Shown in pieces: positions 1-6,407 of a stretch of 8,980 nt of DNA (the first letter of the stretch is position 1; each line of letters opens with the position of its first letter). Location: the NCBI GenBank assembly GCA_023423495.1, contig JAFAFM010000214.1, positions 1 through 8,980 of the forward strand, given 5' to 3'. The notes under the pieces were generated by a model. It saw only the letters and a program-made list of their open reading frames with translations, was not told the origin of the DNA and did not search any database. A program made the translations under genes and the position numbers. This DNA comes from Armatimonadota bacterium (GTDB lineage: Bacteria > Armatimonadota > Fimbriimonadia > Fimbriimonadales > Fimbriimonadaceae).

Positions 1-411
1 CTGGACATCTGGACCAGTGGTGCCACCAAGCCTAACGACGCATTGAGCCAGGCCGCGCACATTCTGGATAAGTACTTCCGAATGTTCTTTGATCTGGGCG
101 CTTCCGGATTTGAAGCGGACCTGGGAATCGAAGAGGATGTCACCAGTGACGTTTCCAAGATTCCGGATCTCCGAATCGAAGAATTGGATTTCTCGCAGCG
201 CACATTCAACTGCTTGCGACGAGCTGGTCTGCTCACGCTTCGCGCGTTGGCGACTGCGACTGAGAGCGACCTAACGAGCATTCGAGGCTTCGGTAAGAAG
301 TCGCTGTTTGAAGTTCGCGACAAGCTTGCGGAGCACGGAATCGAGCTCAAGCCACCGAAGGGCGGTTTCCGATCGGTCGATCTGTTGGATGACGACGACG
401 ACGATTTCTAA
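1..411 (+). CDS. rpoA: RNA polymerase subunit alpha, C-terminal part (5' end outside window)
   Basis: This is the 3' end of the gene for RNA polymerase alpha, which nucleates core enzyme assembly and whose C-terminal domain binds UP elements and activators. The reading frame is open from base 1, giving 136 residues. Residues 1-30 (starting LDIWTSGATKPNDALSQAA) match the end of the alpha N-terminal domain. Residues 31-50 are an acidic linker. Residues 55-115 are the helix-hairpin-helix C-terminal domain, with the conserved RTFNCLRRAG segment (the region of E. coli R265/N268/C269) and the GFGKKSLFEVRDKL motif. The protein ends in a run of six aspartates before a final Phe, encoded by GAT, four GAC and GAT. 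Its neighbour rplQ starts 21 bases downstream, the usual rpoA-rplQ pair, almost certainly co-transcribed. Confidence 0.97.
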   Translation: MDIWTSGATKPNDALSQAAHILDKYFRMFFDLGASGFEADLGIEEDVTSDVSKIPDLRIEELDFSQRTFNCLRRAGLLTLRALATATESDLTSIRGFGKKSLFEVRDKLAEHGIELKPPKGGFRSVDLLDDDDDDF

Positions 412-432
412 GATTTAAGGGTTTGAACTGAA

Positions 433-882
433 ATGAGACATCTTGTAGATAGAAGAAAACTAGGTCTGCCGAGCGATCAGCGCCGCGCCCTGCTCACCAA
501 CCTGCAGCGGCAATTCATTCGCCACGGCTATGTGCGCACGACCCTCGGTCGGGCAAAGGAGTTGCAGCGGCTCGTAGAGAAGCTGATCACTCTCTCTCGA
601 GAGGACAGCTTGGATGCACGCCGCAGAGCGCGACGCGTCCTGGTTGGGCACAGCAGCAGCAGCCCGAAGCCGATGAAGGAACTTGCGGGCAAGACTGATT
701 TCGAGAAGCAGCAGATCCTTGGTCGGAAGAGCCTCTTGAATGGTGAGGACCTGGTCAAGCACCTGTTTGACAACATTGGCCCCCGATTCAAGACCCGAAA
801 TGGTGGCTACACCCGACTGGTGAAGACGGGCAATCGCCGAGGCGATGCCGCCCCGACCGCAGTGTTGGAGTTGGTCGACTAA
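433..882 (+). CDS. rplQ: 50S ribosomal protein L17
   Basis: L17 is a large-subunit ribosomal protein that sits near the exit-tunnel side of the 50S particle. The product is 149 residues. The N-terminal MRHLVDRRKLGLPSDQRRAL, the TTLGRAKELQRLVEKLITL segment (36-54) and the C-terminal RNGGYTRLVKTGNRRGDAAP (122-141) followed by an ELVD ending are diagnostic. Family members are usually about 115-130 residues. Here the segment between the RRARR motif and VKHLFD (about residues 70-106) is some 20-30 residues longer than in E. coli or B. subtilis L17 as I recall them. It is rich in Ser, Lys and Gln and looks like a lineage-specific loop; the frame stays open and both sides are intact, so it is not a frameshift. 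An AAGGG (417-421) lies 11 bases before the ATG as a distant ribosome-binding site. Confidence 0.97.
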   Translation: MRHLVDRRKLGLPSDQRRALLTNLQRQFIRHGYVRTTLGRAKELQRLVEKLITLSREDSLDARRRARRVLVGHSSSSPKPMKELAGKTDFEKQQILGRKSLLNGEDLVKHLFDNIGPRFKTRNGGYTRLVKTGNRRGDAAPTAVLELVD

Positions 883-928
883 AATCGCGTGCACTGGCTG
901 ACTCCTTCGAGATCGGCAATGCAGCAAA

Positions 929-1717
929 ATGAAAAGAGTTAGGCTGACTGTAGCCTACGACGGAACCGATTTTTGTGGGTTCGCCCCGCAACGTGATCAG
1001 AGAACTGTTCACGGAACATTGACAGAAGCTGTTCACCGGGCAACCGGTGAGGAAATCGAAATCGTCGGCGCAAGCCGTACGGACGGGGGCGCTCACGCCT
1101 ATGGCGCAAGCGTTCATTTCGATACCACCAACCCTATGCCAGCCGAGACTTGGCGTTTGGTGCTCAATAAAGTGCTTCCCGAAGATTGCCGGATCGTGCA
1201 ATCGGAGGAGGTGTCCAACGAGTTCCATGCAAGGTTCAGTGCGACGGGTCGGGTGTATCGATACCGGTTCTTACTTAATGAATTCGATCCCTTTCGTAGA
1301 CGCTATACCCACGTTCACTGGAAGGAGTTGGATTTGCCCCTGATGCAGGAGGCTGTTCAAGCGCTTGTGGGGCATCACGACTTTCGGGGTTACACCGAAG
1401 AGGTCGGGCCCGATGTGCTGAATACAAAACGCCGAATCTTCTCCGCGACGGTGGACTCACATCGGGATGAAGTCCATTACACCGTACATGGTAATGCTTT
1501 CCTGCGGGGAATGATGCGTCGGACAGCGGGAATGCTGTTTGAAATTGGCCGAGGACATCGGCCGGTCGAAGATGCCGCTCGCCAATTGACCGAGGAGCGC
1601 AATTCGATGCAGTGGCCCGTTGTGCTTCCTGCCAAGGGGCTAACCCTTTTGGAGGTCCGGTACGACGTACCAGGGTTTGATGCGCGGACGGAACCGCCCG
1701 ACGATAACGATGAATAG
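929..1717 (+). CDS. truA: tRNA pseudouridine(38-40) synthase TruA
   Basis: TruA isomerises uridines 38, 39 and 40 in the anticodon stem-loop of many tRNAs to pseudouridine in the cytoplasm. The product is 262 residues, a normal family length. The N-terminal YDGTDFCGFAPQ and TVHGTLTEAV match the family start. The catalytic loop reads GASRTDGGAHAYG with the nucleophile Asp at residue 52 and the conserved Arg at 50. The C-terminal half carries HHDFRGYTEE and NAFLRGMMRRTAGMLFEIGRGH, equivalent to the usual FLyhMVRniVG segment. The catalytic loop differs slightly from the common GRTDAGVHA form, with Ser for the first Gly and Gly for the Ala; the catalytic residues are kept. The ATG is 46 bases after rplQ with no clear Shine-Dalgarno sequence. 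A truA gene after rplQ is a classic position in non-Proteobacterial ribosomal clusters. Confidence 0.96.
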   Translation: MKRVRLTVAYDGTDFCGFAPQRDQRTVHGTLTEAVHRATGEEIEIVGASRTDGGAHAYGASVHFDTTNPMPAETWRLVLNKVLPEDCRIVQSEEVSNEFHARFSATGRVYRYRFLLNEFDPFRRRYTHVHWKELDLPLMQEAVQALVGHHDFRGYTEEVGPDVLNTKRRIFSATVDSHRDEVHYTVHGNAFLRGMMRRTAGMLFEIGRGHRPVEDAARQLTEERNSMQWPVVLPAKGLTLLEVRYDVPGFDARTEPPDDNDE

Positions 1718-1761
1718 CTTCGCAATTTGGCTTAGGCTCCAAGAGTTGGACCAGCCGGAAG

Positions 1762-1777
1762 CGAGCCGAAAGGCTCG
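1762..1777 (+). promoter_or_regulatory. Hairpin in the rplM leader (candidate L13 autoregulatory or attenuator element)
   Basis: In the 101-base gap between truA and rplM, CGAGCC and GGCTCG form a perfect 6-bp stem closed by a GAAA tetraloop, a GNRA loop that stabilises RNA hairpins. The stem ends 41 bases before the rplM start and no T tract follows, so it is not an intrinsic terminator. L13 represses its own rplM-rpsI message in E. coli, and L13 leader RNAs are known in several phyla, so a regulatory role is plausible. I cannot match this hairpin to a known leader consensus, and it could simply be a structured spacer. Confidence 0.35.
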
Positions 1778-1818
1778 GTAGACCGACAGCGCCCGCGTTG
1801 TCACTTTGGATAGAAAAA

Positions 1819-2256
1819 ATGAACAGGACATATACACCTAAAGAAGGATCGATCGACCGCAAATGGCATGTGGTCGACGCCGCGGGCATACCAGTCGGTC
1901 GCCTCGCTGGGCAGGTTGCCCAGGTGATTCGCGGAAAGCATAAGCCCACCTTCACCTACAACGCCGACTGTGGCGACTTCGTGATTATCATCAATGCCGA
2001 TAAGGTCGTGCTGACCGGCGGCAAGAAAGATGAACTCATCTATTGGCACACCGGTTGGCCCGGCGGACTTAAGAACGTCTCCCGCGGCAAGATGCTGGAA
2101 GAGGACCCCGTCAAGCTGGTCGAGAAGGCCATCTGGGGCATGACTCCCAAGACCAAACTCGGTAAGCAGATCTTCAAGAAATTGAAGGTTTATGCCGGCA
2201 CCGACCATCCCCATGCGGCTCAGAACCCAACGCCGCTCAGCATTAAGAAGGACTAA
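1819..2256 (+). CDS. rplM: 50S ribosomal protein L13
   Basis: L13 is an early-assembly protein of the 50S subunit. The product is 145 residues, the usual length. Recognisable blocks are [18 protein letters not shown] (3-20), [38 protein letters not shown], the HTGWPGGLK loop, and [20 protein letters not shown] followed by the highly conserved [12 protein letters not shown]. An in-frame TTG at 1798 would add seven residues, but the ATG at 1819 is chosen because the family begins at MxxTYTPKxGxIDRKW. A weak GGA (1808-1810) is the only ribosome-binding candidate, followed by an A run up to the ATG. It lies 101 bases after truA, with a hairpin in the gap, and 8 bases before rpsI, with which it forms the universal rplM-rpsI pair. 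Confidence 0.97.
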   Translation: MNRTYTPKEGSIDRKWHVVDAAGIPVGRLAGQVAQVIRGKHKPTFTYNADCGDFVIIINADKVVLTGGKKDELIYWHTGWPGGLKNVSRGKMLEEDPVKLVEKAIWGMTPKTKLGKQIFKKLKVYAGTDHPHAAQNPTPLSIKKD

Positions 2257-2264
2257 CGATTTCT

Positions 2265-2660
2265 ATGGCAGCAACACAAAGCAATTACGGGACCGGTCGC
2301 CGCAAAAGAGCGATCGCTAGAGTCTGGCTGGTGCCGGGCGAGGGAAAGATCACGATCAACGGACGTGAGTTCGACAAGTACCTGGGACGACCTGTTCTCG
2401 AGATTTTGGTAAAGAGCCCACTGGTCCATCTCGGAATGGATGGTCGCTGGGACGTCCGAGCGACAGCCAAAGGCGGCGGAATCACGGGCCAAGCTGGCGC
2501 CGTCAAGCTCGGCATTGCGAGAGCTCTCGTGGAGTACGACGAGACGCTTCGCAAGGAGCTCCGTGCAGGTGGCTTCATGACCCGCGATGCGCGTGTCAAG
2601 GAATCCAAGAAGTACGGACGCAAGAAAGCACGACGCGGCTTCCAGTTCGTTAAGCGATAA
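2265..2660 (+). CDS. rpsI: 30S ribosomal protein S9
   Basis: S9 is a small-subunit head protein whose C-terminal tail reaches the P-site tRNA anticodon loop. The product is 131 residues, the normal length. [20 protein letters not shown] (7-26) is the classic S9 N-terminal signature. [19 protein letters not shown] and [19 protein letters not shown] follow, and the protein ends FQFVKR; the final Lys-Arg corresponds to the tRNA-contacting end, usually SKR. An AAGAAGGA lies inside the end of rplM about 13 bases upstream, so translational coupling to L13 is likely. It is the last gene of the ribosomal cluster here, followed by an inverted repeat 22 bases after the stop. Confidence 0.97.
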   Translation: MAATQSNYGTGRRKRAIARVWLVPGEGKITINGREFDKYLGRPVLEILVKSPLVHLGMDGRWDVRATAKGGGITGQAGAVKLGIARALVEYDETLRKELRAGGFMTRDARVKESKKYGRKKARRGFQFVKR

Positions 2661-2682
2661 GATTCACGCCAAAATGGCAATC

Positions 2683-2714
2683 AAGGGAGGTCTGATTCAG
2701 TTCGGACCTCCCTT
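2683..2714 (+). terminator. Inverted repeat after rpsI, probable end of the ribosomal operon
   Basis: AAGGGAGGTC (2683-2692) and its exact reverse complement GACCTCCCTT (2705-2714) form a 10-bp stem with a 12-base loop. It sits 22 bases after the rpsI stop and before a new gene with its own leader, where a terminator is expected. The 3' arm is followed by CGTCATGTCT rather than a run of T, so it is not a textbook intrinsic terminator. It may work weakly, act with Rho, or protect the mRNA 3' end. Confidence 0.55.
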
Positions 2715-2806
2715 CGTCATGTCTGGACATCGGCGTAAGCTTGAAGAATTGGTTCAGAGTGCAACGACGTCGTTATGTAAACTGTTTTTCTGTCAGGGAC
2801 TCGTAA

Positions 2807-4114
2807 ATGATCGATAACCCCTCCACCATGGAGATACCAAGCGTCCCGCAGTCCCCTATTAAAAAACCGGCAGTCTATCGGCTGCTAGTCATTGCGCTGC
2901 TTGCCGAGATTGCCTACGGCGTGATGAATCTCTCGACCATGCCGGTGTATCTGGCATCTCCGGCACAGAACCCCAACGCGTGGTTGCCGAGCGGCAGAGG
3001 GTTTGGCGAGTCGGTTATCGGTCTGGTGCTGGTCGCATTCCTCCTCAGCGAAGCGATCTTCAAGGGTCCAATGGGGCACTTAGCTGACCGGGTGGGACCG
3101 AAGAAGTTGATGATTTTCGGGCCCGCGCTGTCGGTCGGCACCTCCATTCTCAGCCTGTTCGTTCCGCATGGGGGAGGCTGGTTTGAAGTCCTGTGTTTCG
3201 TGGTGTTGCGGGCCATCGATGGACTCGGAGCGGCCATGCTTTGGCCGGCTGCATTCTCCGCCATGGGAGATGCCGTAGATGATCGGGAGCGGCAGCAAGC
3301 TATGTCTCTGCTGAATCTTTGTTACATGCTCGGAATCGCACTCGCGTTGCCGATTGGAGGCATCGCGAATGACTTGGCCGGGGTGAAGTGGGCTGGCCTG
3401 GTTTTGGCAGCCGTCCTATTCGCCGCGGTGACGCTTGGAGTTTGGAAGCTGGTACCAGCCGCGCATCATTCCCAAGAGAGTCAGGAAGAGCACGGTGGCT
3501 TCAATATACGAGAGTTCTTAGAGTCAGCCCGCCAGATTCCCACGTACTTGATCATTGCCGTCGTGACGTTTGCCGGGATTGGCTTCCCGATGGCGATCTT
3601 CAAGCTGTTTCCGATCCAGCAATTCGGCATGAGCGAAACGCAAATCGGATTTCTCATTTTCCCGGGGGCGATTGCGATGGGTATCGCCAGCGTTCCGATG
3701 TCTCGGTTTGGGGAGAGAATCGGCCGGGCAAGGGCTGTTCACGTGGGGATGGGACTTTGTGCAGCTGGTCTGGCGTTGATCGCCGCAGGAGCGGTTATCC
3801 CAGTTCTGCGAAGCCCTTGGCTGCTCGCAATCGGCGGCTTACCGGTAGGAATCGGTTTCTTGCTTACCATTCCGGCTTGGATGGCAAGCGTCGCGGATAT
3901 CGACCCCAAGAAGCGTGGCGCGAATCTCGGCGCGGTCATGACGGCCCAAGGTCTTGGTGCGATCATCGGAGCGCCGATCGGATCGTGGATGTACGACAAA
4001 CTGCAGCACGTTGGGCTGGGTGAGTCCTTCGGACGTTATTCGCCATTTGTAGGTTGCTTCCTCTGCGTCACCGTGGGTTGGATATTGAGCCTACGGATTC
4101 TCAGGGAACCCTAG
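2807..4114 (+). CDS. Major facilitator superfamily (MFS) transporter, substrate unknown
   Basis: This is an inner-membrane secondary transporter of 435 residues with about twelve hydrophobic segments, including approximately 24-41, 68-83, 101-118, 126-150, 165-185, 192-212, 247-268, 280-297, 310-331, 338-362 and 412-431. The MFS motif A is clear in the loop after helix 2 (GPMGHLADRVGPKKL, about 87-101). A His/Glu/Gln-rich loop (AHHSQESQEEHGG) joins the two six-helix halves. Overall it resembles DHA1-type drug or metabolite exporters, but no feature fixes the substrate. The ATG at 2807 is preceded by AGGGA (2795-2799) at good spacing; an in-frame ATG at 2828 is possible. A weak promoter-like pair (TTGGTT at 2749, TATGTA at 2774) lies upstream, suggesting separate transcription from rpsI. 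The gene ends 52 bases before gap, so the two could share a transcript. Confidence 0.88.
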   Translation: MIDNPSTMEIPSVPQSPIKKPAVYRLLVIALLAEIAYGVMNLSTMPVYLASPAQNPNAWLPSGRGFGESVIGLVLVAFLLSEAIFKGPMGHLADRVGPKKLMIFGPALSVGTSILSLFVPHGGGWFEVLCFVVLRAIDGLGAAMLWPAAFSAMGDAVDDRERQQAMSLLNLCYMLGIALALPIGGIANDLAGVKWAGLVLAAVLFAAVTLGVWKLVPAAHHSQESQEEHGGFNIREFLESARQIPTYLIIAVVTFAGIGFPMAIFKLFPIQQFGMSETQIGFLIFPGAIAMGIASVPMSRFGERIGRARAVHVGMGLCAAGLALIAAGAVIPVLRSPWLLAIGGLPVGIGFLLTIPAWMASVADIDPKKRGANLGAVMTAQGLGAIIGAPIGSWMYDKLQHVGLGESFGRYSPFVGCFLCVTVGWILSLRILREP

Positions 4115-4166
4115 GCGACTTCGGTATCCTTAGAAAGCGGGCGCAGCTGCCCAAAACCGAAACACC

Positions 4167-5177
4167 ATGGCTACAAGAATTGGAATTAACGGCTTCGGGC
4201 GAATTGGCCGCCTCACTCTCCGCACCCTTTTGCAAAGGCATCCCAACGATGTCGAAGTAGTTGCAATCAATGACCTTACCGACACGCGAACGAACTCCCA
4301 TTTGTTCAAGCACGACTCCACTTACGGGGATTATCACGGCGAAGTTGGCTTCGATGACGACGAAATCCACGTCGACGGCAAGGCGATTAAAGTCTTCGCG
4401 GAGAAGGATCCGGGCTCCATTCCTTGGGATACCGAGGGTGTGGACATCGTCTTGGAGTGCACTGGATTTTTTACCGACGCCACGAAGGCCGTAGCCCACC
4501 GGAACAAGGGTGTAAAGAAAGTCATCATCTCTGCTCCCGCGAAGAATGAGGACGTCACGATTGTGCTGGGAGTTAACGATGGCATGTACGACCCCGCAAA
4601 CCACCACGTCATTTCCAATGCAAGCTGTACGACCAACGGCCTTGCACCGGTCGCAAAGGTTATGCACGAGAGGTTCGGAGTTGAAAAGGGTCTCTTGACC
4701 ACGGTGCACGCCTTCACAAATTCTCAAAAGACACAAGACACCGCGGCCAAGGATCTGCGAGACGCCCGAGCCGCCTCTCAGAACATAGTCCCCAGCAGTA
4801 CCGGCGCGGCGAAAGCCGTCGGCCTTGTTATTCCCGAGCTCAAGGGCAAGTTCACCGGCATGGCCTTCCGAGTTCCGACGCCGACCGTTTCCGTAGTAGA
4901 TTTCACCGCCCTTCTGGCGAAGGAGGCATCGGTCGAAGAGATCAATGCAGCCATGAAGGAATATGCGGAAGGTCCGATGAGGGGCATCCTTGCGTATACC
5001 GAAGAGCAGCTCGTCAGCACGGATTTACGAGGCAACACAAACAGCTCCATCTTCTCCGCTCCCGACACCGTGGGGATTGGTAATTTGGTGAAGGTAGTTA
5101 GCTGGTATGACAACGAATGGGGCTATAGCTGCCGGCTGGCAGACATCTGCAAATTCGTTGCTGACAAGGGTTTGTAG
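4167..5177 (+). CDS. gap: Glyceraldehyde-3-phosphate dehydrogenase (type I, NAD-dependent)
   Basis: This cytoplasmic glycolytic enzyme oxidatively phosphorylates glyceraldehyde-3-phosphate to 1,3-bisphosphoglycerate. The product is 336 residues, the normal length. It has the Rossmann start RIGINGFGRIGR (4-15), a NDLTD segment with Asp36 that favours NAD over NADP, and the catalytic motif SNASCTTNGLAPVAK with Cys154. HAFTNSQ supplies the catalytic His181. STGAAKAVGLVIPEL and FRVPTPTVSVVDF follow, and WYDNEWGYSCR is near the C-terminus. No Shine-Dalgarno sequence is evident; a TATCCT (4125-4130) could be a -10 box. Downstream the next gene is convergent, so gap is not followed by pgk and tpi as in many bacteria, which suggests a single-gene unit or read-through from the MFS gene. 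Confidence 0.97.
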   Translation: MATRIGINGFGRIGRLTLRTLLQRHPNDVEVVAINDLTDTRTNSHLFKHDSTYGDYHGEVGFDDDEIHVDGKAIKVFAEKDPGSIPWDTEGVDIVLECTGFFTDATKAVAHRNKGVKKVIISAPAKNEDVTIVLGVNDGMYDPANHHVISNASCTTNGLAPVAKVMHERFGVEKGLLTTVHAFTNSQKTQDTAAKDLRDARAASQNIVPSSTGAAKAVGLVIPELKGKFTGMAFRVPTPTVSVVDFTALLAKEASVEEINAAMKEYAEGPMRGILAYTEEQLVSTDLRGNTNSSIFSAPDTVGIGNLVKVVSWYDNEWGYSCRLADICKFVADKGL

Positions 5178-5213
5178 TTTAGGGAGTGGCATCGGCGGTC
5201 CGGTCCAGTAAGA

Positions 5214-5227
5214 GGCTCGACCGAGCC
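5214..5227. other. Small inverted repeat between convergent gap and adh genes
   Basis: GGCTC and GAGCC form a 5-bp stem with a 4-base loop in the 79-base space between the two convergent stop codons. It could contribute to termination from either side, but it is short and has no T tract on either strand. I see no stronger terminator in this gap. Confidence 0.2.
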
Positions 5228-5256
5228 GTCCATGCGACGCCGGCATCTGGAAGGCT

Positions 5257-6369
5257 TCAGAGCATGATCACGCTGCGGATGACGTTGCCTGTCTCCATCT
5301 CGTGAAACGCGTCCTCGACGTCGTCCAACCCGATCTTTCGCGTCACCATTTCGTCCAGCTTTAATTTCCCATCCAGATAAAGCTGCGCCAAGAGCGGGAA
5401 GTCGTGCGAGGGGAGGGCGTCGCCGCAGTGGCATACGGCGACCCCCGCCTTATTCCAATAAACGCCGGTCGCCATGTCACCCAGGTTCAGGTTGACGGCA
5501 TCCGAAGCGGCAGGAAAACCGATGGTTGTGGCCGTTCCGCCGTAGCTCAGCATCTTGACCGCCTGCTCAGTGCACATTGGGATGCCGGTTGCCTCGAAGG
5601 CGAACTCCACGCCACCGTCCCAGCCGTCCTCGGTTAGCTTCCGGACTTCAGTGACCGCGTCTACTTCCTTTGCGTTAACCACGTGGGTCGCGCCAAAGTC
5701 CTTTGCCCATTGGAGCTTTACGGGATTGACGTCCTCGGCGATGATTTGGCTTGCGTGCTGCAATTTGGCCCCTTGGATGACGCTCAGTCCGACGCCACCG
5801 CACCCGATGACCGCGACTCTCGCACCGGGGAAGACTTTCACCGTGTTCATTGCGGCTCCCACTCCGGTGATGACTCCGCAAGCGATGAGGCACGCTTTGT
5901 CGAGCGGCATATTCTCGGGCATCTTGATGGCGGCTTTGGAATGAACCACGGTATGGGTGCTAAACGTTCCGCAGCGAAGCACTTGGGAGCAAACAGCTCC
6001 GTCCCGCTTCCGCTTGATGCTCGGCTGGGGACGAAGAGCCATGTAGCAGTGTCTTGGATCGCCACGTTTACAGGCGGGGCACTGCTGGCAAGGGGCACGA
6101 TAAGCAATGACAACGGGGTCGCCGGGCTTTAAGTCGGTCACACCGCTGCCGACCTTCTCTACGATTCCGGCTCCCTCATGTCCAAGGACAATTGGGAACT
6201 TCATGCCGTTTCCGTTGAGGGTTTTGACCGTGAGATCCGTGTGGCAAACGCCGCTGGCTACCAACTTGATCAAAACATCGTTGGGTCCGGGATCGTCGAT
6301 CGTGATATCTTCCACAACCGCTGCTTGCCCGGGCTCATTCAACAGGCATGCTTTTCCATCAATTGCCAT
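5257..6369 (-). CDS. Zinc-dependent alcohol dehydrogenase, class III / mycothiol-formaldehyde dehydrogenase-like
   Basis: This is a cytoplasmic medium-chain dehydrogenase of 370 residues that should oxidise an alcohol, or a thiol adduct of formaldehyde, with NAD. Catalytic zinc ligands are visible as Cys42 in GVCHTD, His64-Glu65 in GHEGAG and Cys164 in ACGVITG. The structural zinc is held by Cys94, Cys97, Cys100 and Cys108 (CQQCPACKRGDPRHC). The Rossmann motif GCGGVG (189-194) is followed by Asp213 in AEDVNP, which points to NAD. The C-terminal half, with the FPLLAQLYLDGKL and GNVIRSVIML segments, resembles actinobacterial S-(hydroxymethyl)mycothiol dehydrogenase (MscR) and NDMA-type enzymes as I recall them. 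Which thiol, if any, this organism uses is not shown, so the substrate is inferred. The start codon has no Shine-Dalgarno sequence and lies about 40 bases from the divergent acetyltransferase start. Confidence 0.9.
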   Translation of the reverse strand: MAIDGKACLLNEPGQAAVVEDITIDDPGPNDVLIKLVASGVCHTDLTVKTLNGNGMKFPIVLGHEGAGIVEKVGSGVTDLKPGDPVVIAYRAPCQQCPACKRGDPRHCYMALRPQPSIKRKRDGAVCSQVLRCGTFSTHTVVHSKAAIKMPENMPLDKACLIACGVITGVGAAMNTVKVFPGARVAVIGCGGVGLSVIQGAKLQHASQIIAEDVNPVKLQWAKDFGATHVVNAKEVDAVTEVRKLTEDGWDGGVEFAFEATGIPMCTEQAVKMLSYGGTATTIGFPAASDAVNLNLGDMATGVYWNKAGVAVCHCGDALPSHDFPLLAQLYLDGKLKLDEMVTRKIGLDDVEDAFHEMETGNVIRSVIML

Positions 6370-6376
6370 AGTCCGG

Positions 6377-6382
6377 ATGCTA
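6377..6382 (-). promoter_or_regulatory. Candidate -10 element (TAGCAT) for a leaderless dehydrogenase mRNA
   Basis: Read on the minus strand, TAGCAT ends 7 bases before the dehydrogenase ATG (6369). This fits the TAnnnT form and spacing of leaderless promoters known from Deinococcus and Actinobacteria, where transcription begins at or next to the start codon. There is no convincing -35 hexamer. No ribosome-binding site could fit between it and the ATG. Confidence 0.4.
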
Positions 6383-6395
6383 CCGCAGAAATCGG

Positions 6396-6401
6396 TAAGA
6401 T
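6396..6401 (+). promoter_or_regulatory. Candidate -10 element (TAAGAT) for a leaderless acetyltransferase mRNA
   Basis: TAAGAT matches TATAAT at four of six positions and ends 6 bases before the GTG at 6408. Transcription starting about 7 bases downstream would begin at that GTG, giving a leaderless message. No clear -35 is present, and the upstream side runs straight into the promoter and start of the divergent dehydrogenase gene. Confidence 0.4.
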
Positions 6402-6407
6402 TTGAGG

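Noticed and set aside
594..603. Perfect 10-base palindrome CTCTCGAGAG
   Set aside because: It lies inside conserved rplQ coding sequence (LSRED codons) and is not repeated elsewhere; probably chance.
919..942. Seven-codon open frame overlapping the truA start
   Set aside because: It has no ribosome-binding site and is too short to separate from chance; no evidence for a regulatory uORF.
1275..1955. Long open frame on the minus strand across truA and the rplM start
   Set aside because: It lies antisense to two clear genes, its translation is rich in Arg, Pro and Ser with no recognisable domain, and it crosses their boundary.
2587..2817. 76-codon open frame running from rpsI across the terminator-like repeat
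   Set aside because: Its first part is a shadow of rpsI and it passes through the inverted repeat; no domain or start signal supports it.
3388..4023. 211-codon open frame on the plus strand inside the MFS gene
   Set aside because: It is an alternative frame of an obvious twelve-helix transporter; its product is Arg/Gly-rich and matches nothing I know.
4101..4736. 211-codon open frame on the minus strand across the start of gap
   Set aside because: It is antisense to the highly conserved gap gene and shows no domain or plausible start signal.
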